Shown here one piece after another: positions 52,405 to 62,258 of a DNA stretch of 64,000 nt. The DNA is taken from assembly GCA_963783235.1 (NCBI GenBank), contig CAWAMN010000002.1:1364001-1428000 (forward strand). The letters are read 5' to 3'. The notes beneath the pieces were generated by a model. That model had not been told where the DNA came from and did no database searches. It was given only the letters and a program-made list of their open reading frames with translations. Origin of the DNA: Thiohalomonas sp963783235. GTDB taxonomy: Bacteria; Pseudomonadota; Gammaproteobacteria; Thiohalomonadales; Thiohalomonadaceae. The stretch's first letter is position 1. Every line of letters starts with the position of its first letter. Both the position numbers and the translations under genes were made by a program.

Positions 52405-53504
52405 ATGCGATTTACGATATCAGAGAAGCGCTGCTCCGACCGCTGCAGGTAGTCGGCGGAGTCGTGGAGAAACGACAGACGCTGCCGGTCCTTTCCAACG
52501 TCCTGGTCAATATTGAGCCGGATAGGTTGACCTTGACCGGTACGGATCTGGAAGTGGAACTCACGGCGGGCGTAAATATTGTCGGGGCCGAAGCGGGTGA
52601 CATCACCTTGCCGGCCAGGAAATTCCAGGACATCTGTCGAGCACTGCCGGAAGGCGCTGAAATCGATATCGATGTCGATGGAGAAAAGGCGAGGCTTCGA
52701 TCGGGCAAAAGTCGGTTCACGCTCGCCACGCTTCCTGCCGCGGAGTTCCCGGCCACCGAAGAGGTTGCCGGTGCGTTTGAATTCGAGATGCCTCAGGGCG
52801 AATTGCGCCACCTCATTGAAAAAACACAGTTTTGTATGGCCAACCAGGATGTCCGGTACTACTTGAACGGACTCCTGCTGGAAATCAATGCGGGCTCGCT
52901 GCGGACCGTGGCTACCGACGGACATCGTCTGGCGCTGAGTGATCATGCGGCTGAACAGACGGGTACCGAGCAGCGGCAGGTGATTATCCCGAGAAAGGGT
53001 GTCGTTGAACTGCTCCGGCTTCTGGAGGATTCCGATGAGCCGTGTCGTATACAGCTCAACACCAACCATATCAAGGTCGAGCTCAGGGATATCGGCTTTA
53101 CCTCGAAGTTGGTGGACGGAAGATTCCCCGACTATGAGCGGGTCGTGCCCAGGGGAGGCGATAAGATCGTGAGGGCGGACCGGGATAGCCTGCGGCAGGC
53201 GCTGGTTCGGACCGCCATTCTCTCGAACGAAAAGTACCGGGGGATTCGCCTGGAGCTGAGCAGCAACCAGTTGCGGGCGGTTGTGAATAACCCGGAGCAG
53301 GAAGAAGCGGAAGAAGAGCTTGAGGTGGAGTACCAGGGAGAGGAGCTCGAGATCGGCTTCAATGTCGCTTATCTGCTCGAAGCGATCAATGCGATCGGAC
53401 AGGAGCAGGTGGAAATCACCCTGAGCGACCCGAACAGCAGTTGCCTGGTTCGTGGCTTGGGCGACGAAGAATCACGGTACGTCGTGATGCCGATGAGGCT
53501 GTAG
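52405..53504 (+). CDS. dnaN: DNA polymerase III beta sliding clamp, frameshift near 5' end
   Basis: The natural ATG at 52405 reads MRFTIS, then the frame breaks at a stop. A base is missing near 52415-52423; with it restored the protein reads MRFTI-x-REALLRPLQVVGG and joins the long frame (VEKRQTLPVLSNVLVNIEPD to the stop at 53504), full length about 366 residues. A GTG at 52464 in the long frame would give 346 residues lacking the first strand and helix. dnaN is essential, so a sequence error is the likely cause. Confidence 0.9.
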
Positions 53505-53510
53505 TAAGGG

Positions 53511-54587
53511 ATGCGGTTGACGCGCCTGCAGGTCAGGCACGTGCGTATCCTGGATGATGTGAGCATAGAGCCGGACGCGGGACTGAATATTGTAGAAGGC
53601 CCAAATGCCAGCGGCAAAACGAGCCTGCTCGAGGCGATTCATATCCTGGGAATGGGGCGTTCGTTCAGAACGCGAAAGACGCGGGAGGTGGTGAAAAGGG
53701 AAGCCGACGAGCTGCTAGTGTTTGGTAAGGGAATAGAGAACGAATTTACGCACCGGCTCGGTGTCAAAAAGAGTTATCGGGAAAAGACCGAGATCCATGT
53801 CGATGGGCAAAGGGCAAGAGGCGCTTCGGCGCTGGCGGCCCTACTCCCCCTCCTTGTTATTACCCCGGATAGCCACGCGCTGATCAGTGGTGGACCCAAC
53901 CAACGACGTGCTCTGATGGATTGGGGAGTGTTCCACGTGGAACACCGGTTCTATCGAGAGTGGGTGAACTATGACCGTGCGCTCCGGCAAAGAAATGCAC
54001 TTCTGAAAAGAGGGGCCGACAGCGCCAGCCTCGCTGTCTGGGAAAAGGAGATGGTGCTGTCCGGAAATGAGATTACAGCCCAGCGGGCCCGCTACGTGGA
54101 TACGCTGGTTCCGTGGATTCGGCGGAACGTCGCGGCCCTGCTGGGGGATTTCGATATCAACGTGGGGCTGAAAACCGGGTGGGGCGAGGAACCGCTTGAA
54201 ACGGCGCTGCGGGAGGCCCGGGAAAGAGACCAACGCTTTGGCTACAGCACTGTAGGTCCGCACCGGGCGGAATTACAGGTAAAAACCGGGGGTCGGCCGG
54301 CCTCGGAGGTCGTTTCCCGCGGTCAGCAAAAACTGATCGTAATGGCTTTGCGGCTCGCACAATTGGGGGTGTTCAGGGAGGCCACGGGCCGATCGGCGCT
54401 GCTGCTGGTGGATGATTTGCCAGCGGAGTTGGACCGGGAGAAACGTGCGCTGCTGTTGGGGCAACTCAGTCAAATGAACCTTCAGGTGTTTGTGACCACA
54501 ACGGAAGCAGGTCTGATCGAGAGCCAGGAGTGGCCCTCGAAAAAGGTGTTCCACGTGAAACAAGGCCAAGTGAGGAAAGTGGTATAA
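53511..54587 (+). CDS. recF: DNA repair protein RecF
   Basis: 358 residues. Walker A VEGPNASGKTSLLEAIHILG near residue 29, the ABC-type signature region VVSRGQQKLIVMALRLAQLG and Walker B ALLLVDDLPAELDREKRALL. It loads RecA at gapped DNA. It follows dnaN by six bases. Confidence 0.95.
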   Translation: MRLTRLQVRHVRILDDVSIEPDAGLNIVEGPNASGKTSLLEAIHILGMGRSFRTRKTREVVKREADELLVFGKGIENEFTHRLGVKKSYREKTEIHVDGQRARGASALAALLPLLVITPDSHALISGGPNQRRALMDWGVFHVEHRFYREWVNYDRALRQRNALLKRGADSASLAVWEKEMVLSGNEITAQRARYVDTLVPWIRRNVAALLGDFDINVGLKTGWGEEPLETALREARERDQRFGYSTVGPHRAELQVKTGGRPASEVVSRGQQKLIVMALRLAQLGVFREATGRSALLLVDDLPAELDREKRALLLGQLSQMNLQVFVTTTEAGLIESQEWPSKKVFHVKQGQVRKVV

Positions 54588-54615
54588 TGCGTCGGTTAGA
54601 GGACGGGAGCCCTGT

Positions 54616-57021
54616 ATGAGCGAAAGCTACGATTCTTCCAAGATCAAGGTGCTGAAAGGGCTGGACGCGGTTCGCAAGCGCCCAGGGATGTATATCGGTG
54701 ATACCGACGACGGAACCGGTCTGCATCACATGGTTTTCGAGGTGGTCGACAACGCTATCGATGAGGCATTGGCTGGCTACTGCAGCCAGATCGATGTCGT
54801 CATCCATAGCAACGATTCGGTAACAGTTCGGGACAATGGTCGGGGTATCCCTACCGACATGCATGAGGAAGGCCGTTCCGCAGCCGAAGTCATCATGACA
54901 GTCCTGCATGCCGGCGGGAAGTTCGACAACAACTCCTATAAGGTATCCGGCGGACTCCACGGCGTCGGGGTTTCCGTTGTGAATGCCCTTTCCGAAGACC
55001 TCAAGCTGACCATCCGCCGTGACGGCAAGATCCATCAGCAGGAGTATCGGATGGGCGAACCCGTCTCGCCATTGGGAGTGGTCGGCGAGGCCTCGACCAC
55101 CGGGACCGAGGTTCGGTTCAAGCCCAGCGCCGAGATCTTTGGCGACACCGAATTCCACTATGACATTCTCGCCAAACGCCTGCGGGAGCTCTCTTTCCTG
55201 AATTCCGGTGTCCGTATTCATCTCCAGGACGAGCGTTCGGATAAAGAGGATCTGTTCGAATACCAGGGCGGTATCCGTGCTTTCGTCGAGCACTTGAATA
55301 CCAAAAAGACGCCCCTCCACCCCAACGTCTTCCACTTCACTGCCGAAAAGGACGAAGTGGCAGTGGAGCTGGCGATGCAGTGGAATGACTCCTATCAGGA
55401 GAGCATCTTCTGCTACACCAACAATATTCCCCAGAAGGATGGGGGAACCCACATGGCCGGTTTCCGTGGCGGGTTAACCCGAACCCTCAATCAATACATC
55501 GATACCGAGGGCCTGGCGAAGAAAATGAAAGTGAACCCGACCGGGGACGACGCCCGTGAAGGACTCACCGCCGTGTTGTCGGTCAAGGTTCCCGATCCGA
55601 AATTCTCCTCCCAGACCAAGGAGAAGCTGGTCTCCTCCGAGGTAAAGGGCCTGGTTGAATCCCTGGTCTCTGAACACCTGTCGGCTTTCTTGCTCGAGAA
55701 CCCCCAGGACTCGCGGATCATTGCCGGCAAAGTCGTCGATGCCGCCCGTGCGCGCGATGCGGCCCGTAAAGCCAGGGAGATGACGCGGCGCAAGGGTGCC
55801 CTGGATGTCGCCGGACTGCCCGGCAAGCTGGCCGACTGCCAGGAGCGCGACCCCTCCAAGTCCGAACTGTTTGTGGTCGAGGGTGACTCCGCCGGCGGAT
55901 CCGCCAAGCAGGGTCGCGATCGCAAGTATCAGGCGATTCTCCCGCTCAAGGGTAAAATCCTGAACGTCGAAAAGGCCCGCTTCGACAAGATGCTCTCTTC
56001 CGCCGAGGTCGGCACCCTGATCACGGCCCTGGGATGCGGCATCGGCAAGGAAGAGTTCAACCCCGACAAGCTGCGCTACCACCGTCTCATTATCATGACG
56101 GACGCCGATATCGACGGCTCTCATATCCGCACACTGCTGCTGACGTTTTTCTATCGCCAGATGCCCGAACTGATCGAGCGCGGCCATATCTATATCGCCC
56201 AGCCCCCGCTGTACAAGATCAAAAAGGGCAAGCAGGAACGCTATGTGAAGGATGACTTCGAACTCGAAGCCTATCTTTTGAGTCAAGCCATTGATAATGC
56301 ACAACTTTTCATCAATCCCGATGCCCCGCCCCTGACCGGCGTGGGCCTTGAGCAGCTCGCCCACCAGTATCAGGCGGTGATGGCGGGTATCGACCGGCTC
56401 TCCCGGCGCTACAACAGCCGGGCACTCGAACAGATGATCACCCTGCCGAGCCTCTCAGAAGAGGCGTTCCGCAGACCCGAAGAGGCGGAGCCCTACTTCA
56501 GTCAGCTGGTCGAGCGCCTTAACGATCAAAGCAGCGAGACCCGATATGAGCTTCGCTTCGAGCGGGAGCCGGACGGCGCCATCGATGCCGCCGTGGTCAA
56601 GGAGTGGCGTCACGGGGTTTCGACGGACTACACGTACATCGCCGAGTTTTTCGCCATGCCGGAGTACCGCGCAATCCGCACGCTCGGCGAAGAGCTGGAT
56701 GGCTTGCTGACCGAAGGGGCATTCGTTCAGCGCGGTGAAAAGAAGCAGCCCGTCAGCACCTTCCGTGAGGCTCTGACCTGGCTCCTGGACGAAGCCAAGC
56801 GCGGCCAGCATATCCAGCGCTATAAGGGACTGGGGGAGATGAATCCCGATCAGCTCTGGGAAACCACCATGTTCTCCGAAACGCGACGGCTCCTACAGGT
56901 GCAGATCGAAGATGCCATCGCCGCCGATGAGATCTTCTCGACTCTGATGGGGGACCAGGTGGAACCGCGTAGGGAGTTCATCGAGACCAATGCCCTTTCG
57001 GTTTCCAATCTCGACGTCTGA
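54616..57021 (+). CDS. gyrB: DNA gyrase subunit B
   Basis: 801 residues. GHKL ATPase (VFEVVDNAIDEALAGYC; VRDNGRGIPTDMHEEG), transducer, TOPRIM (LFVVEGDSAGGSAKQGRDRK; MTDADIDGSHIRTLLLTFFY) and the C-terminal RYKGLGEMNPDQLWETTM. Full gammaproteobacterial length. It ends the dnaA-dnaN-recF-gyrB group with a strong terminator. Confidence 0.97.
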   Translation: MSESYDSSKIKVLKGLDAVRKRPGMYIGDTDDGTGLHHMVFEVVDNAIDEALAGYCSQIDVVIHSNDSVTVRDNGRGIPTDMHEEGRSAAEVIMTVLHAGGKFDNNSYKVSGGLHGVGVSVVNALSEDLKLTIRRDGKIHQQEYRMGEPVSPLGVVGEASTTGTEVRFKPSAEIFGDTEFHYDILAKRLRELSFLNSGVRIHLQDERSDKEDLFEYQGGIRAFVEHLNTKKTPLHPNVFHFTAEKDEVAVELAMQWNDSYQESIFCYTNNIPQKDGGTHMAGFRGGLTRTLNQYIDTEGLAKKMKVNPTGDDAREGLTAVLSVKVPDPKFSSQTKEKLVSSEVKGLVESLVSEHLSAFLLENPQDSRIIAGKVVDAARARDAARKAREMTRRKGALDVAGLPGKLADCQERDPSKSELFVVEGDSAGGSAKQGRDRKYQAILPLKGKILNVEKARFDKMLSSAEVGTLITALGCGIGKEEFNPDKLRYHRLIIMTDADIDGSHIRTLLLTFFYRQMPELIERGHIYIAQPPLYKIKKGKQERYVKDDFELEAYLLSQAIDNAQLFINPDAPPLTGVGLEQLAHQYQAVMAGIDRLSRRYNSRALEQMITLPSLSEEAFRRPEEAEPYFSQLVERLNDQSSETRYELRFEREPDGAIDAAVVKEWRHGVSTDYTYIAEFFAMPEYRAIRTLGEELDGLLTEGAFVQRGEKKQPVSTFREALTWLLDEAKRGQHIQRYKGLGEMNPDQLWETTMFSETRRLLQVQIEDAIAADEIFSTLMGDQVEPRREFIETNALSVSNLDV

Positions 57022-57042
57022 GCCGAAAACCGGTTCGCCGGG

Positions 57043-57070
57043 AAAAAGGGGAGCTTCGGTTCCCCTTTTT
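57043..57070 (+). terminator. Rho-independent terminator after gyrB
   Basis: AAAAAGGGGA, an eight-base GCTTCGGT loop, then TCCCCTTTTT form a perfect hairpin with a T-tract. The rest of the 57071-57309 gap holds no recognised gene. Confidence 0.9.
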
Positions 57071-57309
57071 CGTTTGCCCACCGATCCTGTTTCCGTTGGT
57101 TTTCCTGCTCCCCTTCTCTGGGGTCGTGAGCTCGCGGTGGCCCGCTCCTTCTTCCGGATCCGCGCTCTGCCCTTCCCTCGATGGCGATCGTCGCCTGTGC
57201 GCTTTCTCAGCGATCCAATTTTTTCGGGGTCTGACGGCACTGGCTGCATCGAGGGAAGCGGGTCGGGTTACAATCCCCGGGGATAACGACGATCGGGGGA
57301 GGAACTGCC

Positions 57310-58212
57310 GTGGCCGAACTGACCGGGGAGAGCCGATGGGAGAGCGAGCGGACCGTTGTCCGCCCGCGAAATCCGTGGATCGCTTTACTGCTTTCGTTCT
57401 GTCCCGGCCTGGGACAGCATTATGCCGGGCACATCGTGCGTGGCATCGTCGTTTACATACTTCTTATCATCGCCTCCTGGTTGGCGGCGATCGGCTTTAT
57501 GTCCGTGGAAAGTCGATTGAGCATAATCTTTCTGGCCGTCCCGTTTGTCGGCTTCGGCGCCATCAGTCTCGATGCCTGGCTCTGCGCCAAGCGCCAGGAT
57601 CCGCAGTATCGGCTGAAGTGGTTCAATCGGTTCTGGATCTATGCCGGGGTGACCCTGGCTCTCATATTGACCGTTAATCCACTGATGGATTTTCTGGTCG
57701 GCCGCAATATCGTCCGCGCCTATTTTGTCACCTCTTCCAGCATGGCTCCCGCGGTCCTGAATCACGATATCCTGCTCGTAAACAAGCTGGCCAGCCCCGA
57801 TCGTGGGGAAATCGCACTCCTGGAGTTGGGCCCTGAGCGGCCGCAGCGCACCAACCTGACGCACATTATCGACAACCAGCTGGTCGTGAGGGTCATTGCC
57901 CTCGGCGGCGAAACCATCGAGATGCGCAACGGGGAAGTCCTGGTCAATGGCGAGACGCTCTCCGAGCCCTATCTCAACAGGGCGTCCGACCCGCCTTTTT
58001 CACCCGTCGGATTCGCCAGCCGCGATCTGGCACCTGTCGAGGTACCGCCCGACCACGTGTTCGTTCTGGCGGATAACCGGCGTTTCGGTTTCAACAGCCG
58101 GGTACTCGGCTTTATTCACAACGATCAGATCGCCGGTGAGGTCACCAAGGTATTCTGGTCCTGGAACTTCGACGGCGGCATCAAATGGTCGCGAACGGCG
58201 CTGACGCTTTAG
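57310..58212 (+). CDS. Signal-peptidase-I-like protein lacking the catalytic lysine
   Basis: 300 residues, GTG start at 57310. An N-terminal membrane module (NPWIALLLSFCPGLGQHYAG) with several helices precedes an S26-type domain. The serine box SSSMAPAVLNHDILLVNK is intact, and the last box VLADNRRFGFNSRVLGFI is present. The box that normally reads IKRVIGLPGD is VVRVIALGGE, so the general-base Lys is Val. Either it is inactive, uses another base, or is a membrane protein of the same fold. Neighbour genes give no clue. Confidence 0.8.
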   Translation: MAELTGESRWESERTVVRPRNPWIALLLSFCPGLGQHYAGHIVRGIVVYILLIIASWLAAIGFMSVESRLSIIFLAVPFVGFGAISLDAWLCAKRQDPQYRLKWFNRFWIYAGVTLALILTVNPLMDFLVGRNIVRAYFVTSSSMAPAVLNHDILLVNKLASPDRGEIALLELGPERPQRTNLTHIIDNQLVVRVIALGGETIEMRNGEVLVNGETLSEPYLNRASDPPFSPVGFASRDLAPVEVPPDHVFVLADNRRFGFNSRVLGFIHNDQIAGEVTKVFWSWNFDGGIKWSRTALTL

Positions 58213-58378
58213 CTGGCTGTCCGCCCCGACCGGACCCCCACAGCAGCGGTCATCCGCCACGCCGAATCGGCTTCGTCGCCATTCTCTCGTTTTCCTGTTT
58301 CACATCAAGGAAGTGTCCTTGAGAGTGGTTTTATGCTCCAATTAATCGATTGAAGACGGCCCGCTTCCGGCGAAAGTC

Positions 58379-59596
58379 ATGAAGGTGATCCGCAACTTGC
58401 TTGTCGCGCTGATCGGGGCGGCGGCATTAATCCCGACGGTCGGATACGCCCTTCCGTCCCTCCAACTCTTCGTTGCGCTCACGCCCGACGGAGGTACCCT
58501 CCGCCCTCCCCCGGGCACCTATGCCGGTCCGGTGGTCATCGATCGCCCTATCACCCTCGATGGCGAGGGCCAGGTGACCATCGATGCCGAGGGTGAGGGG
58601 ACCGTGCTGACCGTCACCGCTGATGGCGCCGTCGTGCGTGGACTGCGACTGACGAACTCGGGAGACTCATTCGACCAGGTCGACGCGGGCCTGCTGTTGA
58701 AGGCCGACGGCACGACCGTCGAAGATAACGTCATCGACCATACCCTCTTCGGCATCCACCTCAGCCAGGCCAACGGCAATCTCATCCGGCAAAACCGCAT
58801 ATCGTCCAAACCGATCCCGCTGAAAATGCGAGGCGACGGTATCCGAATGTGGAACAGCCACGATAACCGCATTGCGGCCAATACAATCGCCGATGTGCGC
58901 GATATCTTCATCACCTACTCCCACGGCAACCGGATTTCCAGTAACCGAATCAGCCGAAGTGGTGTGGGGATGCAATTTGTCTTCTCCCCCGACAACCGCA
59001 TCCAGGGCAATAGTTTCGATGCCAACCAAACCGGGATAGTGGTGCTCTATTCCGATAATTTGGCGATTCGCGGAAACCGCATTCGCCATTCCCGCGACAT
59101 CGCGGGTTCGGCATTTGCCCTCAAGGAGAGCTCGCAAGTTATCATCGAGGGAAACGAGGTACTCCACTGTGCGGTCGGCATGGCCGCCAACGCCCCCGTT
59201 CACCCCGACAACATTTTCTACCTGCGTCGAAACCGATTTGCCTACAACGATATCGCGATGTATTTCTACGGTGAAAAGGGCGGTCATATCATCCACGACA
59301 ACCGCTTTGAAAAGAACCTGCTGCTGATGGCCGTCACCGCTTCCAGCGCCGCCCGCGAGAACGACTGGCAGGGCAATTACTGGGACGAGTATTCGGGCTT
59401 CGACAGGGATGGAGACGGTTTGGGAGATACGCCTTACGAGTTTGTCAGCTACTCGGACCGGATCTGGGTGGACCGGCCGATGACGCGTTTCTTTCGTGGT
59501 TCACCGGTTCTTGAGATGGTCGACTTCGTCGAGCGGCTGGCACCCTTTTCAAAGCCCCAGATCATCCTTCGTGACCCGGCGCCCCGTATGCGTTGA
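58379..59596 (+). CDS. NosD-like beta-helix protein
   Basis: 405 residues with an N-terminal signal peptide. Repeated parallel beta-helix rungs of the NosD/CASH type, such as NGNLIRQNRISS, HDNRIAANTIADV, NLAIRGNRIRHS, and the characteristic NDWQGNYWDEYSGFDRDGDG near the end. NosD helps mature the copper site of nitrous oxide reductase. No nosZ or other nos gene is nearby, so the target may be another periplasmic metalloprotein. Confidence 0.85.
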   Translation: MKVIRNLLVALIGAAALIPTVGYALPSLQLFVALTPDGGTLRPPPGTYAGPVVIDRPITLDGEGQVTIDAEGEGTVLTVTADGAVVRGLRLTNSGDSFDQVDAGLLLKADGTTVEDNVIDHTLFGIHLSQANGNLIRQNRISSKPIPLKMRGDGIRMWNSHDNRIAANTIADVRDIFITYSHGNRISSNRISRSGVGMQFVFSPDNRIQGNSFDANQTGIVVLYSDNLAIRGNRIRHSRDIAGSAFALKESSQVIIEGNEVLHCAVGMAANAPVHPDNIFYLRRNRFAYNDIAMYFYGEKGGHIIHDNRFEKNLLLMAVTASSAARENDWQGNYWDEYSGFDRDGDGLGDTPYEFVSYSDRIWVDRPMTRFFRGSPVLEMVDFVERLAPFSKPQIILRDPAPRMR

Positions 59597-59655
59597 GGAG
59601 ACCGGTCCGCCCGGCTACGTTCGCACCGACAAGCCGGTTTTGCCGGGGAACGAAA

Positions 59656-59679
59656 AAGGGGAGCCATCGGGCTCCCCTT
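59656..59679. terminator. Bidirectional terminator between nosD-like and fbp genes
   Basis: GGGGAGCC (59658-59665) and GGCTCCCC (59670-59677) form a hairpin with an A-run on the left and TT on the right, so read leftward it has a T-tract for fbp. Confidence 0.8.
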
Positions 59680-59703
59680 CCTGCGCCAAGCGGGTCGTCT
59701 CGC

Positions 59704-60714
59704 TTATTTATGGTAACCCGTGACGCGCTCGACCTCATTCTTCGAGCCGAGAATAACCGGCACGCGTTGGTGCAGTTCTCTCGGCTGGAGGTCCAGGATC
59801 CGTTCGCGACCGGTCGTGGCGGCGCCGCCGGCCTGCTCGACGATAAGCGCCATCGGATTGGCTTCATACATCAGCCGCAATTTCCCTTCCTTACCCGAGG
59901 CCTTCATCTTCTCATCCAGCGGATACATGAAGATGCCGCCGCGGGTGAGGATACGATGGACCTCGGCCACCATGGAGGCGATCCAGCGCATGTTGAAGTC
60001 CTCTTTGCGCGGACCCTCTTTGCCGGCGAGGCACTCGTCGACATACTTCTTTACCGGCTCTTCCCAGAAGCGCTGGTTGGAGGCATTGATCGCAAATTCC
60101 CGGGTGTCCTCCGGAATCGTCATGTCGGGGTGAGTGAGTATAAACTCACCGATGTTCTGGTCTAGGGTAAAGCCGTTTACGCCATTGCCGGTGGTCAGGA
60201 TCATCATGGTGGACGGACCATAAAGTGCATAACCGGCCGCGACCTGTTCGGTACCGCGCTGCAGGAAATCCTCCGCCGTGGGATTAACGCAATCGCCCTT
60301 GCAGCGCAGGATGGAGAAGATGGTGCCCACCGAGACATTGACGTCGGTATTGGAGGAGCCGTCGAGCGGGTCGAACGTCAGCAGGTACTTACCCTTGGGG
60401 TACTTGCTCGGGATCTGATAGATCTCTTCCATCTCTTCCGAGGCCATTGCGGCGCAGTGGCCGGCCCATTCGTTGGAGCTCAGGAAGACATCGTTGGAGA
60501 TGATGTCCAGTTTCTTCTGATCTTCGCCCTGCACGTTTTCCGAGCCTGCCGCACCCAGAACACCCACGAGTTCACCGTGGTTGACCATGTTGGAAATGAC
60601 CTTGCAGGCGGTGACCACGTCGTTCAAAAGCGATGTGAAATCACCCGTGGCGCCCTGGATGCGGCGCTGCTCTTCAATGATGAACTGCGTAATCGTCGTA
60701 CGGTGGTTATGCAT
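59704..60714 (-). CDS. fbp: Class I fructose-1,6-bisphosphatase
   Basis: 336 residues. Active-site motif LLTFDPLDGSSNTDVNVSVG, metal-binding EE in MASEEMEEI, and the C-terminal GKLRLMYEANPMALIVEQAG. It removes the 1-phosphate of fructose-1,6-bisphosphate in gluconeogenesis or the Calvin cycle. The 178-bp gap upstream holds its promoter, unassigned. Confidence 0.96.
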   Translation of the reverse strand: MHNHRTTITQFIIEEQRRIQGATGDFTSLLNDVVTACKVISNMVNHGELVGVLGAAGSENVQGEDQKKLDIISNDVFLSSNEWAGHCAAMASEEMEEIYQIPSKYPKGKYLLTFDPLDGSSNTDVNVSVGTIFSILRCKGDCVNPTAEDFLQRGTEQVAAGYALYGPSTMMILTTGNGVNGFTLDQNIGEFILTHPDMTIPEDTREFAINASNQRFWEEPVKKYVDECLAGKEGPRKEDFNMRWIASMVAEVHRILTRGGIFMYPLDEKMKASGKEGKLRLMYEANPMALIVEQAGGAATTGRERILDLQPRELHQRVPVILGSKNEVERVTGYHK

Positions 60715-60892
60715 AGGTTCGCCTATCCCTTTATTTCTACAAGCAAAAACCTGTCCTCTGGCGCCCTTGGGGCGCCGGATGGTGAGAGACTCCGAGGGTA
60801 TTTCGGATGGAACATCCTAGGAGGACCGCGACCACACGGGCCGCAATGTTAGAACATCAGTATATCACGGAATGCCGGTATTTAGAGGACTT

Positions 60893-61636
60893 CTAAACTT
60901 TGGCTGGACCGGGGAGGGCGGCCATACGGCCTTCGATCCAGGCTTCGGCTTCGCGGTTGACCTCGGCGGCCGTGCGATCCTGTGTTTCGATCACGGGCCC
61001 GATGGAAAGGGTGATAACGCCGGGTCGTTTGCTGAAACCCCGCTTGGGCCAGAATTCTCCCGCGTTGTGGGCGACCGGAACGACCGGGACACTCGCTTCC
61101 TTGGCGAGCATGGCGCCTCCCAGCGCGTAACGGCCCTTTTCGCCCGGCGCTACCCGGGTCCCCTCGGGGAAGATCACCATCCACAAGCCCTCATGCAGAC
61201 GGCTTTTCCCCTGTTCAATCACTTGGCGCAGGGCCTTTTTTCCCGCCGTTCGGTCAATGGCCACCGGTCGAGTGAAGGCTAGCCCCCAACCGAAAAGGGG
61301 GATCCACAAAAGCGAGCGTTTCAGCACCCAGGTCTGCGGCGGAAATACCTGCTGCATCGCGATGGTTTCCCAGGCCGACTGATGTTTGGCAAGGATAACC
61401 GCCGGACCGGCCGGGATGTTCTCCCGCCCCTCAACCCGGTAGCGGAGGCCGCAGGTGACTCCCAGCCACCACAGGACGATACGGCTCCAGCCGCTGAGGT
61501 AGGCATTACGAAAACGCGCCCCAAACGGCATCAACAGCGGCAGGGGGATGATGTAAGCCACGGTGGCCAATGCCATCCCCAGATAAAAGAGCAGTGCGCG
61601 CGCGCCGTTCAATTCAGTCCTCCTCCAGGATGGCAT
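60893..61636 (-). CDS. plsC: 1-acylglycerol-3-phosphate acyltransferase (PlsC family)
   Basis: 247 residues. Motif KHQSAWETIAMQQVF (HX4E form of HX4D), FPEGTRVAPG, VPVVPVAHNAGEFW. An N-terminal hydrophobic helix anchors it. It adds the second acyl chain in phospholipid synthesis. The start overlaps gmhB by 23 bp; a shorter start is possible. Confidence 0.92.
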   Translation of the reverse strand: MPSWRRTELNGARALLFYLGMALATVAYIIPLPLLMPFGARFRNAYLSGWSRIVLWWLGVTCGLRYRVEGRENIPAGPAVILAKHQSAWETIAMQQVFPPQTWVLKRSLLWIPLFGWGLAFTRPVAIDRTAGKKALRQVIEQGKSRLHEGLWMVIFPEGTRVAPGEKGRYALGGAMLAKEASVPVVPVAHNAGEFWPKRGFSKRPGVITLSIGPVIETQDRTAAEVNREAEAWIEGRMAALPGPAKV

Positions 61637-62159
61637 TGACGGCAGCGTTCAGATCATCGAAAACGGCAACGTCTTCGAGCTCCTCTTCGCTCGCCGTGGC
61701 CAGCGTCCGTTCACCTTTTCCGGTCCTAACCAGGATCGGACGGGCCCCCACAGCCCTGGCCGCTTGAAGGTCACGCAGCGAGTCACCGATGCAGGGGACC
61801 CCGTCGAGACGAAAACCCGTACGTTCCCCTATCTCCCTCAGCAGACCCGGTTTGGGCTTACGACACTCGCAGCCCGCCTCGGGACCGTGGGCACAGAAGG
61901 CGATGAGTTCCACTTCGCCACCGACCTGGTTCAATTCCCGGCGAAGCTTGGAGTGCATTTGGTTCAGGGTGTCCAGATCGAAGTAACCCCGGGCGATACC
62001 GGACTGATTGGTCGCCACCGCCACCCGAAAGCCGGCCTGATTGAGGCGTGCAATGGCCTCCGCACTGCCCGGGATCAGAACAAACTCTTCAGGCGACTTC
62101 ACGTATTCGTCCGAGTCCCGATTGACGACCCCATCCCGATCGAGAATTACCAGCTTCAT
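61614..62159 (-). CDS. gmhB: D-glycero-D-manno-heptose 1,7-bisphosphate 7-phosphatase
   Basis: 181 residues from ATG at 62159. HAD motif I VILDRDGVVNRD, the zinc loop CAHGPEAGCECRKPKPG and the GDSLRDLQAARAVGA motif. Needed for ADP-heptose of lipopolysaccharide, which supports a Gram-negative host. It overlaps plsC. Confidence 0.93.
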   Translation of the reverse strand: MKLVILDRDGVVNRDSDEYVKSPEEFVLIPGSAEAIARLNQAGFRVAVATNQSGIARGYFDLDTLNQMHSKLRRELNQVGGEVELIAFCAHGPEAGCECRKPKPGLLREIGERTGFRLDGVPCIGDSLRDLQAARAVGARPILVRTGKGERTLATASEEELEDVAVFDDLNAAVNAILEED

Positions 62160-62258
62160 CGAATTAGCCCGAACAGCACGTGAATTCAATCCTCTCTCGT
62201 GTCAAAAAATCCCCACTTGGGATCAATCCGATCGGCACCCCGGCCGACCGTTGGACGC

